Positions 41,189 to 50,503 of a DNA stretch of 64,000 nucleotides are shown here, piece after piece. The translations under genes were made by a program, and so were the position numbers. Where the stretch lies: the NCBI RefSeq assembly GCF_944380985.1, contig NZ_CALWJJ010000002.1:62001-126000 (forward strand), given 5' to 3'. The DNA comes from an uncultured Agathobaculum sp. (lineage in GTDB: Bacteria; Bacillota; Clostridia; Oscillospirales; Butyricicoccaceae). Position 1 is the stretch's first letter. Every line of letters starts with the position of its first letter. The notes beneath the pieces are model-generated. The model saw only the letters and a program-made list of their open reading frames with translations. It was not told where the DNA came from and searched no databases.

Positions 41189-41698
41189 ATGATGAACGCA
41201 AAGGAAATTGCGCGCGGCGGCTTGCTGGCTGCGGCTGCCGTGGCGCTTTTATATATCGGCGGCGCCGCGCCGTATTTCGGCCCAGCGGCGTGCATTGCGG
41301 CGGGTGTCACCTCGGCTGTGCCGCTTGTGCGGCGCGCCCGCTTGCGCACGGCGCTGCTACTGTATGCGGCGGCGTCCGTACTGGGTCTGCTGCTCGCGCC
41401 GCGTAAAAGCGTGGCTGCGGCCTATGTGCTTTTCTGCGGCCTGTATCCGATTGTCAAATTCGGCGTGGAGTGCTATCTGCCGCGCCATGTGCAGACCGGC
41501 GTCAAGCTGGCCTACTTTAACCTGGTGCTCGCCGTGGCGGGTGCGCTGGTGGCATTTGGCCTGTTCCCGTATATCGCCATGCCCGGCCTCGCTCGCCTGG
41601 CCGCGCTGTGGGTTGGGGCCAATGTGGCCTTTATCATTTATGACGTGGCGCTGTCACGGCTGATCGCACTGCTGCGCAAAAGCCTGCCGCCCGACTGA
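41189..41698 (+). CDS. Multi-pass membrane protein of unknown function
   Basis: A 169-residue hydrophobic protein with about five membrane helices (near 8-27, 30-47, 53-70, 73-90 and 105-160), beginning MMNAKEIARGGLLAAAAVAL. The pattern somewhat resembles small ECF-type S components or DUF2232-like proteins, but I cannot assign it. It starts one base after the J-domain gene ends, so it belongs to the same unit as DUF5685 and the J-domain protein; yicC follows after 17 bp. Confidence 0.7.
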   Translation: MMNAKEIARGGLLAAAAVALLYIGGAAPYFGPAACIAAGVTSAVPLVRRARLRTALLLYAAASVLGLLLAPRKSVAAAYVLFCGLYPIVKFGVECYLPRHVQTGVKLAYFNLVLAVAGALVAFGLFPYIAMPGLARLAALWVGANVAFIIYDVALSRLIALLRKSLPPD

Positions 41699-41715
41699 AA
41701 AGGGGAACGAACAAC

Positions 41716-42591
41716 ATGAAGAGTATGACCGGCTACGGCCGCGCGCGTGAGACGCTCGGCGGCCGGACGATAATGGTCGAGCTGCGCGCGGTCAACCACC
41801 GCTATCTGGACTGCACAGTCAAGGCGCCGCGCCAATATATCTTTCTCGACGACGCGGTCAAAAAGGCGGCGTCCGCCCGCATTGCGCGCGGTAAGGTCGA
41901 GATTTTTGTCAGCGTGGAGATGCAGGAAGGCGGCGACGTGGCCGTCACGGTCAACCACACGCTGGCAAAACGCTATCTGGACGCACTGCACGACCTTGGC
42001 GAAACCTACGGCCTGCGCAACGACGTAACGGTCGCCGTGCTGGCGCGGATGCCCGATGTGCTTGGCTCGGAGCGCATCGAGCAGGACGCGGACGCGCTGA
42101 CGCACGATGTGCTCACGGTATTTGAGAAAGCCTGTGACAGCTTTGATCAGATGCGCCGGTGCGAGGGCGAAAAGCTAGCTGATGATGTGCGCGGCCGCTG
42201 CATGGCGATCAAGCGAATGGTGGACAAAGTTGAGACGCGCTCGCCCGAGCGGGTGCACGAATACCGCGAAAAGCTGATCGGGCGCATGCGGGAGGTGCTC
42301 GCCGACAGCAGCATTGACGAGGCCCGCATTCTGACCGAGGCCGCGATCTACGCGGATAAAACGGCGGTTGACGAGGAGACCGTCCGTCTGCGCAGCCATT
42401 TGCAGCAGTTGGACGATATGCTGGAGGAAGACCAGCTGGTCGGCCGTAAGCTGGATTTTCTGGTGCAGGAGATGAATCGCGAGGCCAACACAATCGGCTC
42501 CAAGGCAAACGACGTCGATATGGCGCGCATCGTGGTCGACATCAAAAGCGAGATCGAAAAGATCCGCGAGCAGATTCAAAACATCGAATGA
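41716..42591 (+). CDS. YicC family endoribonuclease
   Basis: A 291-residue cytoplasmic protein of the YicC family. The N-terminal domain begins [19 protein letters not shown] with the typical [11 protein letters not shown] stretch near residue 26. The C-terminal DUF1732 domain shows [22 protein letters not shown] sequence near 196 and ends in [20 protein letters not shown] near 240, the strongest family signature. YicC/YloC proteins are RNA endonucleases acting on sRNAs and mRNAs. The order yicC-remA-gmk-rpoZ-coaBC-priA is the classical Firmicute cluster. Confidence 0.95.
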   Translation: MKSMTGYGRARETLGGRTIMVELRAVNHRYLDCTVKAPRQYIFLDDAVKKAASARIARGKVEIFVSVEMQEGGDVAVTVNHTLAKRYLDALHDLGETYGLRNDVTVAVLARMPDVLGSERIEQDADALTHDVLTVFEKACDSFDQMRRCEGEKLADDVRGRCMAIKRMVDKVETRSPERVHEYREKLIGRMREVLADSSIDEARILTEAAIYADKTAVDEETVRLRSHLQQLDDMLEEDQLVGRKLDFLVQEMNREANTIGSKANDVDMARIVVDIKSEIEKIREQIQNIE

Positions 42592-42610
42592 GCCAAGAGG
42601 GGGCGGCAGG

Positions 42611-42874
42611 GTGAAACTCATCAATATTGGATTTGGCAACATGGTAGCCTCGTCGCGGCTGATCGCGATTGTCAGCCCGGAATCCGCGCCGGTCAAGCGC
42701 ACCGTGCAGGAGGCGCGCGACCGCGGTATGGTGGTAGACGGCACCTACGGCCGCCGCACGCGCGCGGTGCTTATTATGGATAGCGACCATGTGGTGTTGA
42801 GCGCCCTGCAGCCGGAAACAGTTGCCGCTCGCTTTGCGGGCGACGATGAGGAAGGGGAGAGCGAGGATGCGTAA
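42611..42874 (+). CDS. remA: RemA-like DNA-binding regulator (DUF370)
   Basis: An 87-residue member of the RemA family: [20 protein letters not shown], then [20 protein letters not shown] and the conserved [19 protein letters not shown]. In Bacillus RemA activates biofilm matrix and osmoprotection operons as a ring-shaped DNA-wrapping protein. Translation begins at a GTG (42611-42613) behind GAGGGGG. The acidic tail overlaps the start of gmk by 8 bp, the standard arrangement. Confidence 0.93.
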   Translation: MKLINIGFGNMVASSRLIAIVSPESAPVKRTVQEARDRGMVVDGTYGRRTRAVLIMDSDHVVLSALQPETVAARFAGDDEEGESEDA

Positions 42875-43427
42875 GGGAACGCTGTATGTATTCACCGGTC
42901 CATCCGGCGCGGGAAAAGGCACGCTACTTGACCTTTTGCGCGAGCAGGACGACCGGCTGTATTACTCGATCTCTGCCACGACGCGCGCGCCGCGCGCAGG
43001 CGAAACCGACGGCGTGCAGTATTATTTTCTGACCAAAGAGCAGTTTGAGCGCAAAATAGCGCAAAATGCTTTTCTTGAGCATGCGTGCTATGTCGATAAC
43101 TACTACGGCACCTTGGAGGCGCCGGTGGAGCAAAAGCTCGACGAAGGGTATGACGTCATCCTCGAGATTGAGGTGCAGGGCGCAATGCAGGTGCACGAAA
43201 AGCGCCCGGATGCCGTCATGGTGTTCATCGCGCCGCCGTCTTTTGAAGAGCTGGCCGCGCGCCTGCGCGGCCGCGGCACCGAGGACGAGGACAAGGTGCA
43301 AAAGCGTCTTGCCACTGCGCGGGAGGAGCTTTCGCAAAAGGATGCGTTTGATTACGTCGTCATTAATGACAAGATCGAACGCGCGCTTGACGAGATCCGG
43401 GGCATTATGTCCGCCCGGCGCGCATAA
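42867..43427 (+). CDS. gmk: Guanylate kinase
   Basis: A 186-residue nucleotide kinase that converts GMP to GDP. The P-loop is [16 protein letters not shown], the GMP-binding motif is [20 protein letters not shown] near residue 33, and [13 protein letters not shown] near 95 completes the core. I chose the ATG at 42867 because the protein then starts [14 protein letters not shown] as in the family, and it overlaps remA by 8 bp with AGGGGAGAG as ribosome site. Confidence 0.96.
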   Translation: MRKGTLYVFTGPSGAGKGTLLDLLREQDDRLYYSISATTRAPRAGETDGVQYYFLTKEQFERKIAQNAFLEHACYVDNYYGTLEAPVEQKLDEGYDVILEIEVQGAMQVHEKRPDAVMVFIAPPSFEELAARLRGRGTEDEDKVQKRLATAREELSQKDAFDYVVINDKIERALDEIRGIMSARRA

Positions 43428-43479
43428 GCTAATGAGCAAGTTATGAATACAAATTGTAATATAAGGAGAAATGATTACA

Positions 43480-43875
43480 ATGTTGAAACCTTCCATGCAG
43501 GAACTGATGAAACGTGTGGGCAACCGTTATCTGCTAGTCAACCTTGCGGCGCAGCGCGCACGTGACATTGCCGAGCAGGCGGAGGAAACGGGCGAAGACC
43601 TGCCGGATAAGGCGGTCAAGCTGGCGCTGGACGAGATCGCAGCCGGCGAGATTGTTTACCGTCCTGGTCCGCGTATCGAGCCTGTGATCGTACAGAATAA
43701 TGCGATCGCGGCATCCATGGTCGATGTAGGCGATTCGATCGACTTGGACGAGGATGACATGTTGGAGGATGCGGAGGACAGCGACGTGCATGAGCAAGCG
43801 GATGAGGCGCGCCGCCTCGACGAGTTTGATGACGAAGAGCTGGACGATGGCGATGTGCCGGAGGAGGATCGGTAA
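43480..43875 (+). CDS. rpoZ: RNA polymerase omega subunit with a long acidic tail
   Basis: A 131-residue omega subunit. Residues 1-60 match the family: MLKPSMQELMKRVGNRYLLV, then NLAAQRARDIAEQA and the DKAVKLALDEIAAGEI helix that packs on the beta-prime subunit. The usual length is 70-90. Here residues 81-131 form an extension with 27 Asp or Glu in 51 positions and hardly any hydrophobic residues. The ATG at 43480 gives the family N-terminus; the ATG at 43471 is only two bases from the AAGGAG site. coaBC follows after 3 bp. Confidence 0.92.
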   Translation: MLKPSMQELMKRVGNRYLLVNLAAQRARDIAEQAEETGEDLPDKAVKLALDEIAAGEIVYRPGPRIEPVIVQNNAIAASMVDVGDSIDLDEDDMLEDAEDSDVHEQADEARRLDEFDDEELDDGDVPEEDR

Positions 43876-43878
43876 GCC

Positions 43879-45084
43879 ATGCGTCTTGCGGGAAAGACGC
43901 TCGTCCTTTGCGTGACGGGCGGCATCGCGGCCTACAAGGCGGCCGACCTTGTCAGCAAGCTGCGCCATGCCGGGGCCGAGGTGCGCGTGCTGATGACCGA
44001 ATCGGCCACGCAGTTTATCTCACCGATAACGTTTGAAACACTGTCCGGCTACCGTGCGGTGGTGGATACGTTCGACCGGCATTTCGCGTGGGAGGTTGAG
44101 CATATTTCGCTTGCCAAGGCGGCGGATGTGTTTGTCATTGCGCCTGCGACTGCCAATGTAATTGCAAAGGCAGCGCACGGCATTGCGGACGATATGGTGA
44201 CGACGACGCTGCTGGCGACAAAGGCGCCGGTTGTGATTGCGCCCGCAATGAACACTGGTATGTATGACAATCCGGTCACCCAGCAGAATTTGCAGACGCT
44301 GCGCGCGCGGGGCTTTCACATCATCGATCCCACGGAGGGCCTGCTCGCCTGCGGCGATACCGGCCGCGGAAAGCTACCGGATACGCCCGTCATCATAAAC
44401 GGCATAGAAAAGGCGCTTACCCCGCAGGACCTGCGCGGGCAGTGTGTGCTGGTTACCGCAGGGCCGACGCAGGAAGCCATGGACCCGGTACGGTTTTTAT
44501 CCAACCACTCAACGGGCAAGATGGGGTATGCGGTCGCGGCGCGCGCGGCCATGCGCGGCGCGGCGGTGACGTTGATCTCAGGCCCAACCGCGCTGGATAC
44601 GCCCGCGGGTGTCCGGCGGGTGGACGTCACCTCGGCTTGTGAGATGTACGAGGCGGTCATGGCCCACGCACCCGAGCAGGATATGATCGTCAAGGCGGCT
44701 GCGGTAGGCGACTACCGCCCGGCTGAGACCGCCGCGGAAAAACTCAAAAAGCGCGAGGGAGAGCTGACGGTCGCGCTGACCCGCAACCCGGATATTCTGG
44801 CCGCGCTCGGGCAGTGCAAGCGCGCCGGCCAGCTGCTGTGCGGCTTTGCAATGGAAACGGAAAATCTGCTCGAAAATGCATCGGATAAACTCCGCCGCAA
44901 AAACTGCGATATGCTGGTGGCAAACTCACTGCGTGACGAGGGCGCGGGGTTTGGCACGGATACCAATATCGCGACGCTGCTGTTTGCGGATGGACGGCGC
45001 GAAACGCTGTCCATTATGCATAAGGAGGCGCTTGCGGATACGATTTTAGACCGTCTGCTCGCCATGCGGCAGGGGCGGGAATGA
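43879..45084 (+). CDS. coaBC: Bifunctional phosphopantothenoylcysteine decarboxylase/synthase
   Basis: A 401-residue fusion enzyme of coenzyme A synthesis. The N-terminal CoaC flavoprotein domain shows TLVLCVTGGIAAYKAADLVS, the active-site histidine region FAWEVEHISLA near residue 73, and APAMNTGMYDNPVTQ near 115. The C-terminal CoaB domain, from about 187, shows VLVTAGPTQEAMDPVRFLSN, the CTP-binding HSTGKMGYAVA and AAVGDYRP. Both halves are complete. It starts 3 bp after rpoZ, as in related genomes. Confidence 0.96.
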   Translation: MRLAGKTLVLCVTGGIAAYKAADLVSKLRHAGAEVRVLMTESATQFISPITFETLSGYRAVVDTFDRHFAWEVEHISLAKAADVFVIAPATANVIAKAAHGIADDMVTTTLLATKAPVVIAPAMNTGMYDNPVTQQNLQTLRARGFHIIDPTEGLLACGDTGRGKLPDTPVIINGIEKALTPQDLRGQCVLVTAGPTQEAMDPVRFLSNHSTGKMGYAVAARAAMRGAAVTLISGPTALDTPAGVRRVDVTSACEMYEAVMAHAPEQDMIVKAAAVGDYRPAETAAEKLKKREGELTVALTRNPDILAALGQCKRAGQLLCGFAMETENLLENASDKLRRKNCDMLVANSLRDEGAGFGTDTNIATLLFADGRRETLSIMHKEALADTILDRLLAMRQGRE

Positions 45085-45149
45085 TGGACAGACCTTGCAG
45101 CGGGTGCGCCGCGCGCCCGATTAATCCCAGAAAGAAAGGAGTATAGCGT

Positions 45150-47603
45150 TTGGCAGAAACAGTCTGCGCGGTCGCTGTCGATGCAGCGACCTATGCGATC
45201 GACAAGCTATATTCCTACCGCGTGCCGGACGAGCTGCGGGAACAGGTGCACATCGGCACCCGTGTTCTCGTGCCGTTCGGCTTTGGCAATAAACGGACGG
45301 AAGCGATCGTGCTGGCTTTCCGGCAGGACACGGGCGAATTTCGGCTAAAGCCGGTAACCGAGGTGCTGGACGACGCGCCACTTCTGACCCCGGGGCAGCT
45401 GCGGCTTGCCGCATGGATGCGCGAGCGGCTGTACTGCACCTATTTCGACTGCGTACGCGTCATGCTGCCGGCAGGGCTGTGGTTTCGTCGAAACGAGACG
45501 TATACCCTCGCGCCGGACGCCGACCTTGCGGCGCTGCGGCAGCGCGGGGGCGATGCAGGCGCGGTGCTTGGTCTGTTCGATCGGCCGGGGCAGGCGCTCG
45601 CGCTTGGCGACATCCGGCAGCGGTTGGGCGGCAGAAGCGTCACCCGCACACTGGACGCACTCGTCGGCGAGGGCGTGCTCGGCTACCGCAGCAACACCAC
45701 GCACAAATCAGGCGACAAGACAGAAAAGATGCTTTCGCTCGATATAGAAGCGGGCGAGGCAATGGCGCGCATTGGCCGCCGTAGCCCTGCACGGATGGAT
45801 GTGGTGTCGGCGCTGGCGGATGGCGGTTGGATGAGCCAGAAAGAGCTTATGTATATGACCGGCGTATCGGACGCTGCGCTGCGTGATATGATAAAAAAAG
45901 GTATTTTACGCGAGCGGCATGAGGAGCGTCTGCGCACGCCGGATTTTTCCGATATTGAGCGCACGGCGCCGCCCGTTCTGTCGGCTGCGCAGCAGCAGGT
46001 GTATGACGGCATCGCCGCGCTGATGGACGGGGCAGCGCCACGCGCGGCGCTGCTGTTTGGCGTAACCGGCAGCGGCAAGACTCAGATCTACTTAAAGCTG
46101 ATCGAAAAGGCGCTTGATGCGGGCAAGAGTGCAATCGTGCTCGTGCCCGAGATCGGGCTGACCCCGCAGGTGCTGCTCAAGTTTGCCGCCCGCTTTGGCG
46201 ACGAGGTTGCGGTTATGCATTCGGCGCTATCCGTGGGTGAGCGGTATGACAGCTTCAAGAAGATAAAGTCCGGCCGTGCCCACGTTGTGATCGGTACACG
46301 CTCGGCCGTATTTGCGCCGGTCGAAAACCTCGGCGTGCTCATCATCGATGAAGAACAGGACGGCGCGTACCGCTCCGAGCAGTCACCGCGCTACCACGCG
46401 CGCGATGTGGCCAAGTATATCGTTTCACAGCAGAATGCGCTGCTTGTGCTCGGATCGGCGACCCCGTCGGTCGAGACATATTACGGTGCGCAGCAGGGCA
46501 AATACCCGGTCTTTCGCTTGACCGAGCGCTTTCTCGGCGCCGGCCTGCCGGATGTGATGGTTTCCGATATGCGCGCGCTCGCCCGCCAGGGACGCGAGGG
46601 TGTGATCGGCCCGCAGCTTGAAAGCGAGCTGATCGATACACTGGAAAACGGCCGGCAAGCTATTTTGTTCCTTAACCGGCGCGGCAACAGCCGGGTGATC
46701 GGCTGCGCGCTGTGCGGCTGGGTGCCCGAGTGCCCCTCCTGCTCGACGAGTATGACCTACCATTCGGTGTCCGGCCGCGCGATGTGCCATTACTGCGGCG
46801 CATCTGTCAAGATTACCGGTAAATGCCCGGTGTGCGGCGGCGAGCATTTGTTCACCGAAACGCCCGGCACGCAGAAGGTCGAGCAGGAGTTGCACGAGCG
46901 GTTTCCGTCGGCCCGCGTGCTGCGCATGGATGCGGACACGATGCACACCAAGGGCGCGCACGAAAAGCTGCTCTCGCAGTTTGCCAAGGGCGGGGCGGAC
47001 ATCCTGCTCGGCACCCAGATGGTGACCAAGGGGCTGGATTTTGAAAACGTCACGCTCGTCGGCGTGCTTGACGCCGACCAGAGCTTATACGCGCAGGACT
47101 ATCGCGCACGCGAGCGCACTTTTTCGCTTATCACGCAGGTGGTGGGCCGCGCAGGCCGGCGGTTTGATACCGGAAAAGCGGTCATACAGACGTATAGTCC
47201 GACCCATCCGGTGATTCTCACTGCGGCGCGACAGGATTACGAAGCGTTTTTCGAGCGTGAGCTTGAGACGCGGCAGGCACTCCAGTGCCCGCCGGTGTGC
47301 GGCCTGACCGTGTTGACCGCAGTGGGCGAGATCGAGCAGCAAGTGCTGAGCAGCCTTGTCATGTTAAAGATGCGCCTGCAAAGCCTGATGGCAGGGCAGT
47401 ATGCCGACGTTAAAGCGCCTGTGCTCGGTCCGGCGGCAGCACAGATGGTCAAGGTGATGGGACGCTATCGCTACCACCTTACCATGCGGGCGGTGGACTC
47501 TGCGCGCTGGCGGAAGCTGATTGCCGGCGTGTTGCGCGAATTTTTACAGGACAGCAAAAACCGGGGCGTGAGCGTGTTTGCAGATCAGAATCCGGATCTG
47601 TGA
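45150..47603 (+). CDS. priA: Primosomal replication-restart helicase PriA
   Basis: An 817-residue helicase that reloads the replisome at collapsed forks. The N-terminal 3-prime-DNA-binding domain begins AVDAATYAIDKLYSYRVPDE. The helicase core has Walker A LLFGVTGSGKTQIYLKLI near residue 298, DEEQDGAYRSEQSPRYHARD near 405, and VGRAGRRFDTGKAVIQT near 665. The zinc-binding insertion has paired cysteines (CALCGWVPECPSC, then CHYCG and CPVCGG) near 515-560. Translation begins at a TTG (45150-45152) eight bases after AAGGAG. Confidence 0.96.
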   Translation: MAETVCAVAVDAATYAIDKLYSYRVPDELREQVHIGTRVLVPFGFGNKRTEAIVLAFRQDTGEFRLKPVTEVLDDAPLLTPGQLRLAAWMRERLYCTYFDCVRVMLPAGLWFRRNETYTLAPDADLAALRQRGGDAGAVLGLFDRPGQALALGDIRQRLGGRSVTRTLDALVGEGVLGYRSNTTHKSGDKTEKMLSLDIEAGEAMARIGRRSPARMDVVSALADGGWMSQKELMYMTGVSDAALRDMIKKGILRERHEERLRTPDFSDIERTAPPVLSAAQQQVYDGIAALMDGAAPRAALLFGVTGSGKTQIYLKLIEKALDAGKSAIVLVPEIGLTPQVLLKFAARFGDEVAVMHSALSVGERYDSFKKIKSGRAHVVIGTRSAVFAPVENLGVLIIDEEQDGAYRSEQSPRYHARDVAKYIVSQQNALLVLGSATPSVETYYGAQQGKYPVFRLTERFLGAGLPDVMVSDMRALARQGREGVIGPQLESELIDTLENGRQAILFLNRRGNSRVIGCALCGWVPECPSCSTSMTYHSVSGRAMCHYCGASVKITGKCPVCGGEHLFTETPGTQKVEQELHERFPSARVLRMDADTMHTKGAHEKLLSQFAKGGADILLGTQMVTKGLDFENVTLVGVLDADQSLYAQDYRARERTFSLITQVVGRAGRRFDTGKAVIQTYSPTHPVILTAARQDYEAFFERELETRQALQCPPVCGLTVLTAVGEIEQQVLSSLVMLKMRLQSLMAGQYADVKAPVLGPAAAQMVKVMGRYRYHLTMRAVDSARWRKLIAGVLREFLQDSKNRGVSVFADQNPDL

Positions 47604-47745
47604 TCCGGAAAGGGGGATCCGGCGCCCCGCCCGCCGTCCAAGGCGGTAAGACCGGGGAGACAAACGTAAGGCGCATACTGACGGGAATTGGATAAATTCG
47701 CAGCTTCCGATCGTTGATGCGCGCCTCCGATGCAGAGGAAGAGAT

Positions 47746-48348
47746 ATGGAACGACGGTATTTGATCCGCAAGGCGCTGCCGGATGACGCGGCAGCTCTCG
47801 TGGAGATCTATGCGCCGTATGTCACGGATACGGCGATCACCTTTGAATATGATGTGCCCACGGCAGAGCAGTTTGCCGTGCGCATTGCAGACATATCCCA
47901 AACGCACCCGTATCTTGTGTGCGAGCGGGATGGAAAGATCGTCGGTTATGCCTATGCGCACCGCGTGCGCGCGCGCGCGGCCTACGATTGGGCGGCTGAG
48001 CTGTCCATCTACCTCTCGCCTGCGGCGCAGGGCCAGGGCGTGGGCACGGCGCTTTACCGCTGCTTGCTCGATCTGCTTGCCCGGCAGCATCTGTGTGCGC
48101 TGTATGGCTGTGTCACGCTTCCGAATGAAAAAAGCCAAAGGCTGCATGAAGCGCTGGGCTTTTCGCTTGCCGGCGTTTGGCACGGTGTGGGCTGGAAACA
48201 TGGCGGCTGGCACGACGTGGGCTGGTTTGAAAAGCGCGTGGGCGATTGCCAAAACCCGTCGCCGGTCATTCCGTTTGCGCGGCTGGGCAGCAAAAAAATA
48301 CAGGCATGCTTACAACAATATACGGAAAAGCTGAACGATGGAGGATGA
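47746..48348 (+). CDS. GNAT N-acetyltransferase, phosphinothricin-acetyltransferase-like
   Basis: A 200-residue GNAT enzyme. The start LIRKALPDDAAALVEIYAPY, the substrate-region motif FEYDVPTAEQF, and the acetyl-CoA-binding SIYLSPAAQGQGVGTALYR place it near the PAT/MnaT group, which acetylates phosphinothricin or methionine derivatives. WHGVGWKHGGWHDVGWFEKR near 150 is also typical of this group. The real substrate is unknown. It is inserted between priA and def, which are neighbours in many relatives, and 142 bp of untranslated sequence precede it, so it may have its own promoter. Confidence 0.88.
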   Translation: MERRYLIRKALPDDAAALVEIYAPYVTDTAITFEYDVPTAEQFAVRIADISQTHPYLVCERDGKIVGYAYAHRVRARAAYDWAAELSIYLSPAAQGQGVGTALYRCLLDLLARQHLCALYGCVTLPNEKSQRLHEALGFSLAGVWHGVGWKHGGWHDVGWFEKRVGDCQNPSPVIPFARLGSKKIQACLQQYTEKLNDGG

Positions 48349-48354
48349 ACCGAT

Positions 48355-48858
48355 ATGGCACTTCGCAATATCTTAACGCAGGAGGATGAGCAGCTGCGCA
48401 AGCAAAGCCGCAAGGTGGAAAAGTTTGACGAGCGTCTGCACACTCTGATAGACGACATGCGCGAGACGCTCGAAAACTCGGGCGGCGTCGGGCTTGCCGC
48501 GCCGCAGGTCGGCGTGCTGCGCCGTGTGGTTCTGGTGCTCGACATCAACAAGGATCCCGAGGAAATGATTGAGATGGTCAACCCCGAGGTGATCGAGCGG
48601 CGTGGCGAGCAGCGCATGGTTGAGGGCTGCCTGTCCGTGCCGGGCGTATACGGCTATGTCACTCGCCCGACCTGGGCCAAAATCCGCGCGCAGGATCGCT
48701 TTGGCAACTGGTTTGAGCGCGAGGGCGAGGGCGTTGTCGCTCAGTGCTTCTGCCATGAAACCGAGCACCTGGACGGCCACCTGTTCACCGAAAAGGTGGA
48801 GGAATATGTCGACATCGAAGCGCTCCAGCAAAAAGACGAAGAGGGAGCGGACGAATGA
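48355..48858 (+). CDS. def: Peptide deformylase
   Basis: A 167-residue metalloenzyme that removes the formyl group from new proteins. All three signature motifs are present: GGVGLAAPQVGV near residue 43, EGCLSVPGVYG near 90 (metal-binding Cys), and CHETEHLDGHLF near 131 (the HExxH metal site). The second acid of motif 3 is Glu where Asp is commoner (HETEH for HExDH). The stop overlaps the start of fmt by 4 bp, so formylation and deformylation genes are coupled. Confidence 0.95.
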   Translation: MALRNILTQEDEQLRKQSRKVEKFDERLHTLIDDMRETLENSGGVGLAAPQVGVLRRVVLVLDINKDPEEMIEMVNPEVIERRGEQRMVEGCLSVPGVYGYVTRPTWAKIRAQDRFGNWFEREGEGVVAQCFCHETEHLDGHLFTEKVEEYVDIEALQQKDEEGADE

Positions 48859-49778
48859 GAATTGTATTCATGGGCACGCCGGATTTTGCCGTGCCGAGTC
48901 TCAAGGCGCTCATTGGCGCCGGGCATCAGGTATGCGCGGTGTACACCCAGCCCGACAAGCCGCAGGGCCGCCGGCAGATCTTGACCGCGCCGCCGGTCAA
49001 GGAGCTGGCTTTGCAGCATAATATCCCGGTTTATCAGCCTGTAACGCTCAAAAGCGAGGACGAGCAGACGCGTCTACGCGCGCTCGCGCCCGAAGTGATT
49101 ACCGTTGCGGCCTACGGTAAGCTGCTGCCAAAGGCCGTGCTTGACATCCCGCCGCGCGGGTGCATCAACGTGCACGGCTCACTGTTGCCGCGCTGGCGCG
49201 GCGCAGCGCCCATACAGTGGTCGGTCATCGCGGGCGATCAGACGGCCGGTGTTACCACCATGCTGATGGCCGAGGGGCTGGATACCGGCGACATGCTGCT
49301 GACCTACGAGACGCCGGTCGGCGCGCGGGAAACGGCGGGCGAGCTGTTCGACCGGCTGGCACAGGCGGGCGCAAAGCTGCTGGTCGAGACGCTCGACCGG
49401 CTCGACGCCATCACACCCTGCCCGCAGGACAACAGCCAGAGCTGCTACGCGCGCATGCTCGATAAGCAGATGGCGGTCATCGACTGGACAAAGCCCGCGC
49501 ACGAGATTGACTGCCTGATCCGCGGGCTGAATCCGTGGCCGGTCGCGCTGACCACACTTTCGGGCGAGCGGCTGAAAGTATACGCCGCCGAGCCGGCCGC
49601 CGGCTACGGCAGGCCGGGCGAGGTAATCGAGAGCGACCCGAAAAGGGGTCTTATCGTCGCCTGCGGCGCGGGCGCGCTTGCATTGCGCGAGGTGCAGCCC
49701 GTCGGCGGCAGGCGCATGCTGTGCGCGGATTTTCTGCGCGGTCATGCGGTCAAAAAAGGAAGCATTTTGGGCGAGTGA
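48855..49778 (+). CDS. fmt: Methionyl-tRNA formyltransferase
   Basis: A 307-residue enzyme that formylates initiator Met-tRNA. The N-terminal formyltransferase domain begins MRIVFMGTPDFAVPSLKAL, contains the catalytic NVHGSLLPRWRGAAPIQWS near residue 107, and GVTTMLMAEGLDTGDML. The C-terminal OB-like tRNA-binding domain starts near 205 (RGLNPWPVALTTLSGERLK). It overlaps def and is followed after 14 bp by the zinc peptidase gene. Confidence 0.96.
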   Translation: MRIVFMGTPDFAVPSLKALIGAGHQVCAVYTQPDKPQGRRQILTAPPVKELALQHNIPVYQPVTLKSEDEQTRLRALAPEVITVAAYGKLLPKAVLDIPPRGCINVHGSLLPRWRGAAPIQWSVIAGDQTAGVTTMLMAEGLDTGDMLLTYETPVGARETAGELFDRLAQAGAKLLVETLDRLDAITPCPQDNSQSCYARMLDKQMAVIDWTKPAHEIDCLIRGLNPWPVALTTLSGERLKVYAAEPAAGYGRPGEVIESDPKRGLIVACGAGALALREVQPVGGRRMLCADFLRGHAVKKGSILGE

Positions 49779-49792
49779 AAAAGGAGTAAACT

Positions 49793-50503
49793 ATGCCTTA
49801 TTACGGGTTTTACGGGATTGACATGTACTATATTGTGCTGATTATCCCCTGCATCATTCTGGCGGTTTGGGCGCAGACGAAGGTTAAGAGCACGTTTGCC
49901 CGCTATGAGCAGGTCACGAGCCGTCGCGGTCTGACCGGCGCGCAGGCGGCCGAGGCCGTGCTGCGGCAAAACGGCGTGGCCGGCGTGCGCATCGAGTGGG
50001 TAGCGGGCAGGCTGACCGACCATTTTGACCCGCGCACAAAGACCATTCGCCTATCAAATGCAGTGTATTCCTCGACCTCGGTCGCGTCCATCGGCGTGGC
50101 TGCGCATGAGGCTGGGCACGCGGTGCAGTATGCCGAGGGATACTTCCCCATTCGTCTGCGCGCGGCTATTATACCGGTGACGCAGTTCGGTTCGATGGCG
50201 GCCTTTCCGCTCATCCTCCTTGGCCTGTTTATGAATACGGGGCTGCTGATCGACCTTGGCATCTGGGCATTTTCGCTATCGACGGTGTTCCAGATCGTGA
50301 CGCTGCCGGTCGAGCTGAACGCCTCGCGCCGCGCGCTCGCGGCGATCGAGCAGGGCGGCCTGCTCGATGAGGAAGAATACACGATGGCCAAAAAAACGCT
50401 GACCGCCGCCGCGATGACCTATGTCGCGGCGCTCGCGGTATCGCTCGCACAGCTGCTGCGGCTGCTGCTGCTCTTCGGAGGGCGGGGACGCCGTGGACGC
50501 TAA
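49793..50503 (+). CDS. YugP-type neutral zinc metallopeptidase, membrane protein
   Basis: A 236-residue membrane protein of the zinc_peptidase_2 (YugP) family. An N-terminal helix (about 9-25) is followed by a zinc-binding domain with HEAGH in VAAHEAGHAVQYAEGYFP near residue 104, then two or three C-terminal helices and a conserved PVELNASRRALAAI stretch near 170. Substrates are not known. Its stop lies inside the start of rsmB (10-bp overlap). It is regularly found between fmt and rsmB in Firmicutes. Confidence 0.9.
   Translation: MPYYGFYGIDMYYIVLIIPCIILAVWAQTKVKSTFARYEQVTSRRGLTGAQAAEAVLRQNGVAGVRIEWVAGRLTDHFDPRTKTIRLSNAVYSSTSVASIGVAAHEAGHAVQYAEGYFPIRLRAAIIPVTQFGSMAAFPLILLGLFMNTGLLIDLGIWAFSLSTVFQIVTLPVELNASRRALAAIEQGGLLDEEEYTMAKKTLTAAAMTYVAALAVSLAQLLRLLLLFGGRGRRGR

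Noticed and set aside
45081..45146. A 21-codon frame between coaBC and priA containing CSGCAARP
   Set aside because: It starts on the coaBC stop and carries the priA ribosome site at its end, but there is no ribosome site of its own and it is too short to judge.
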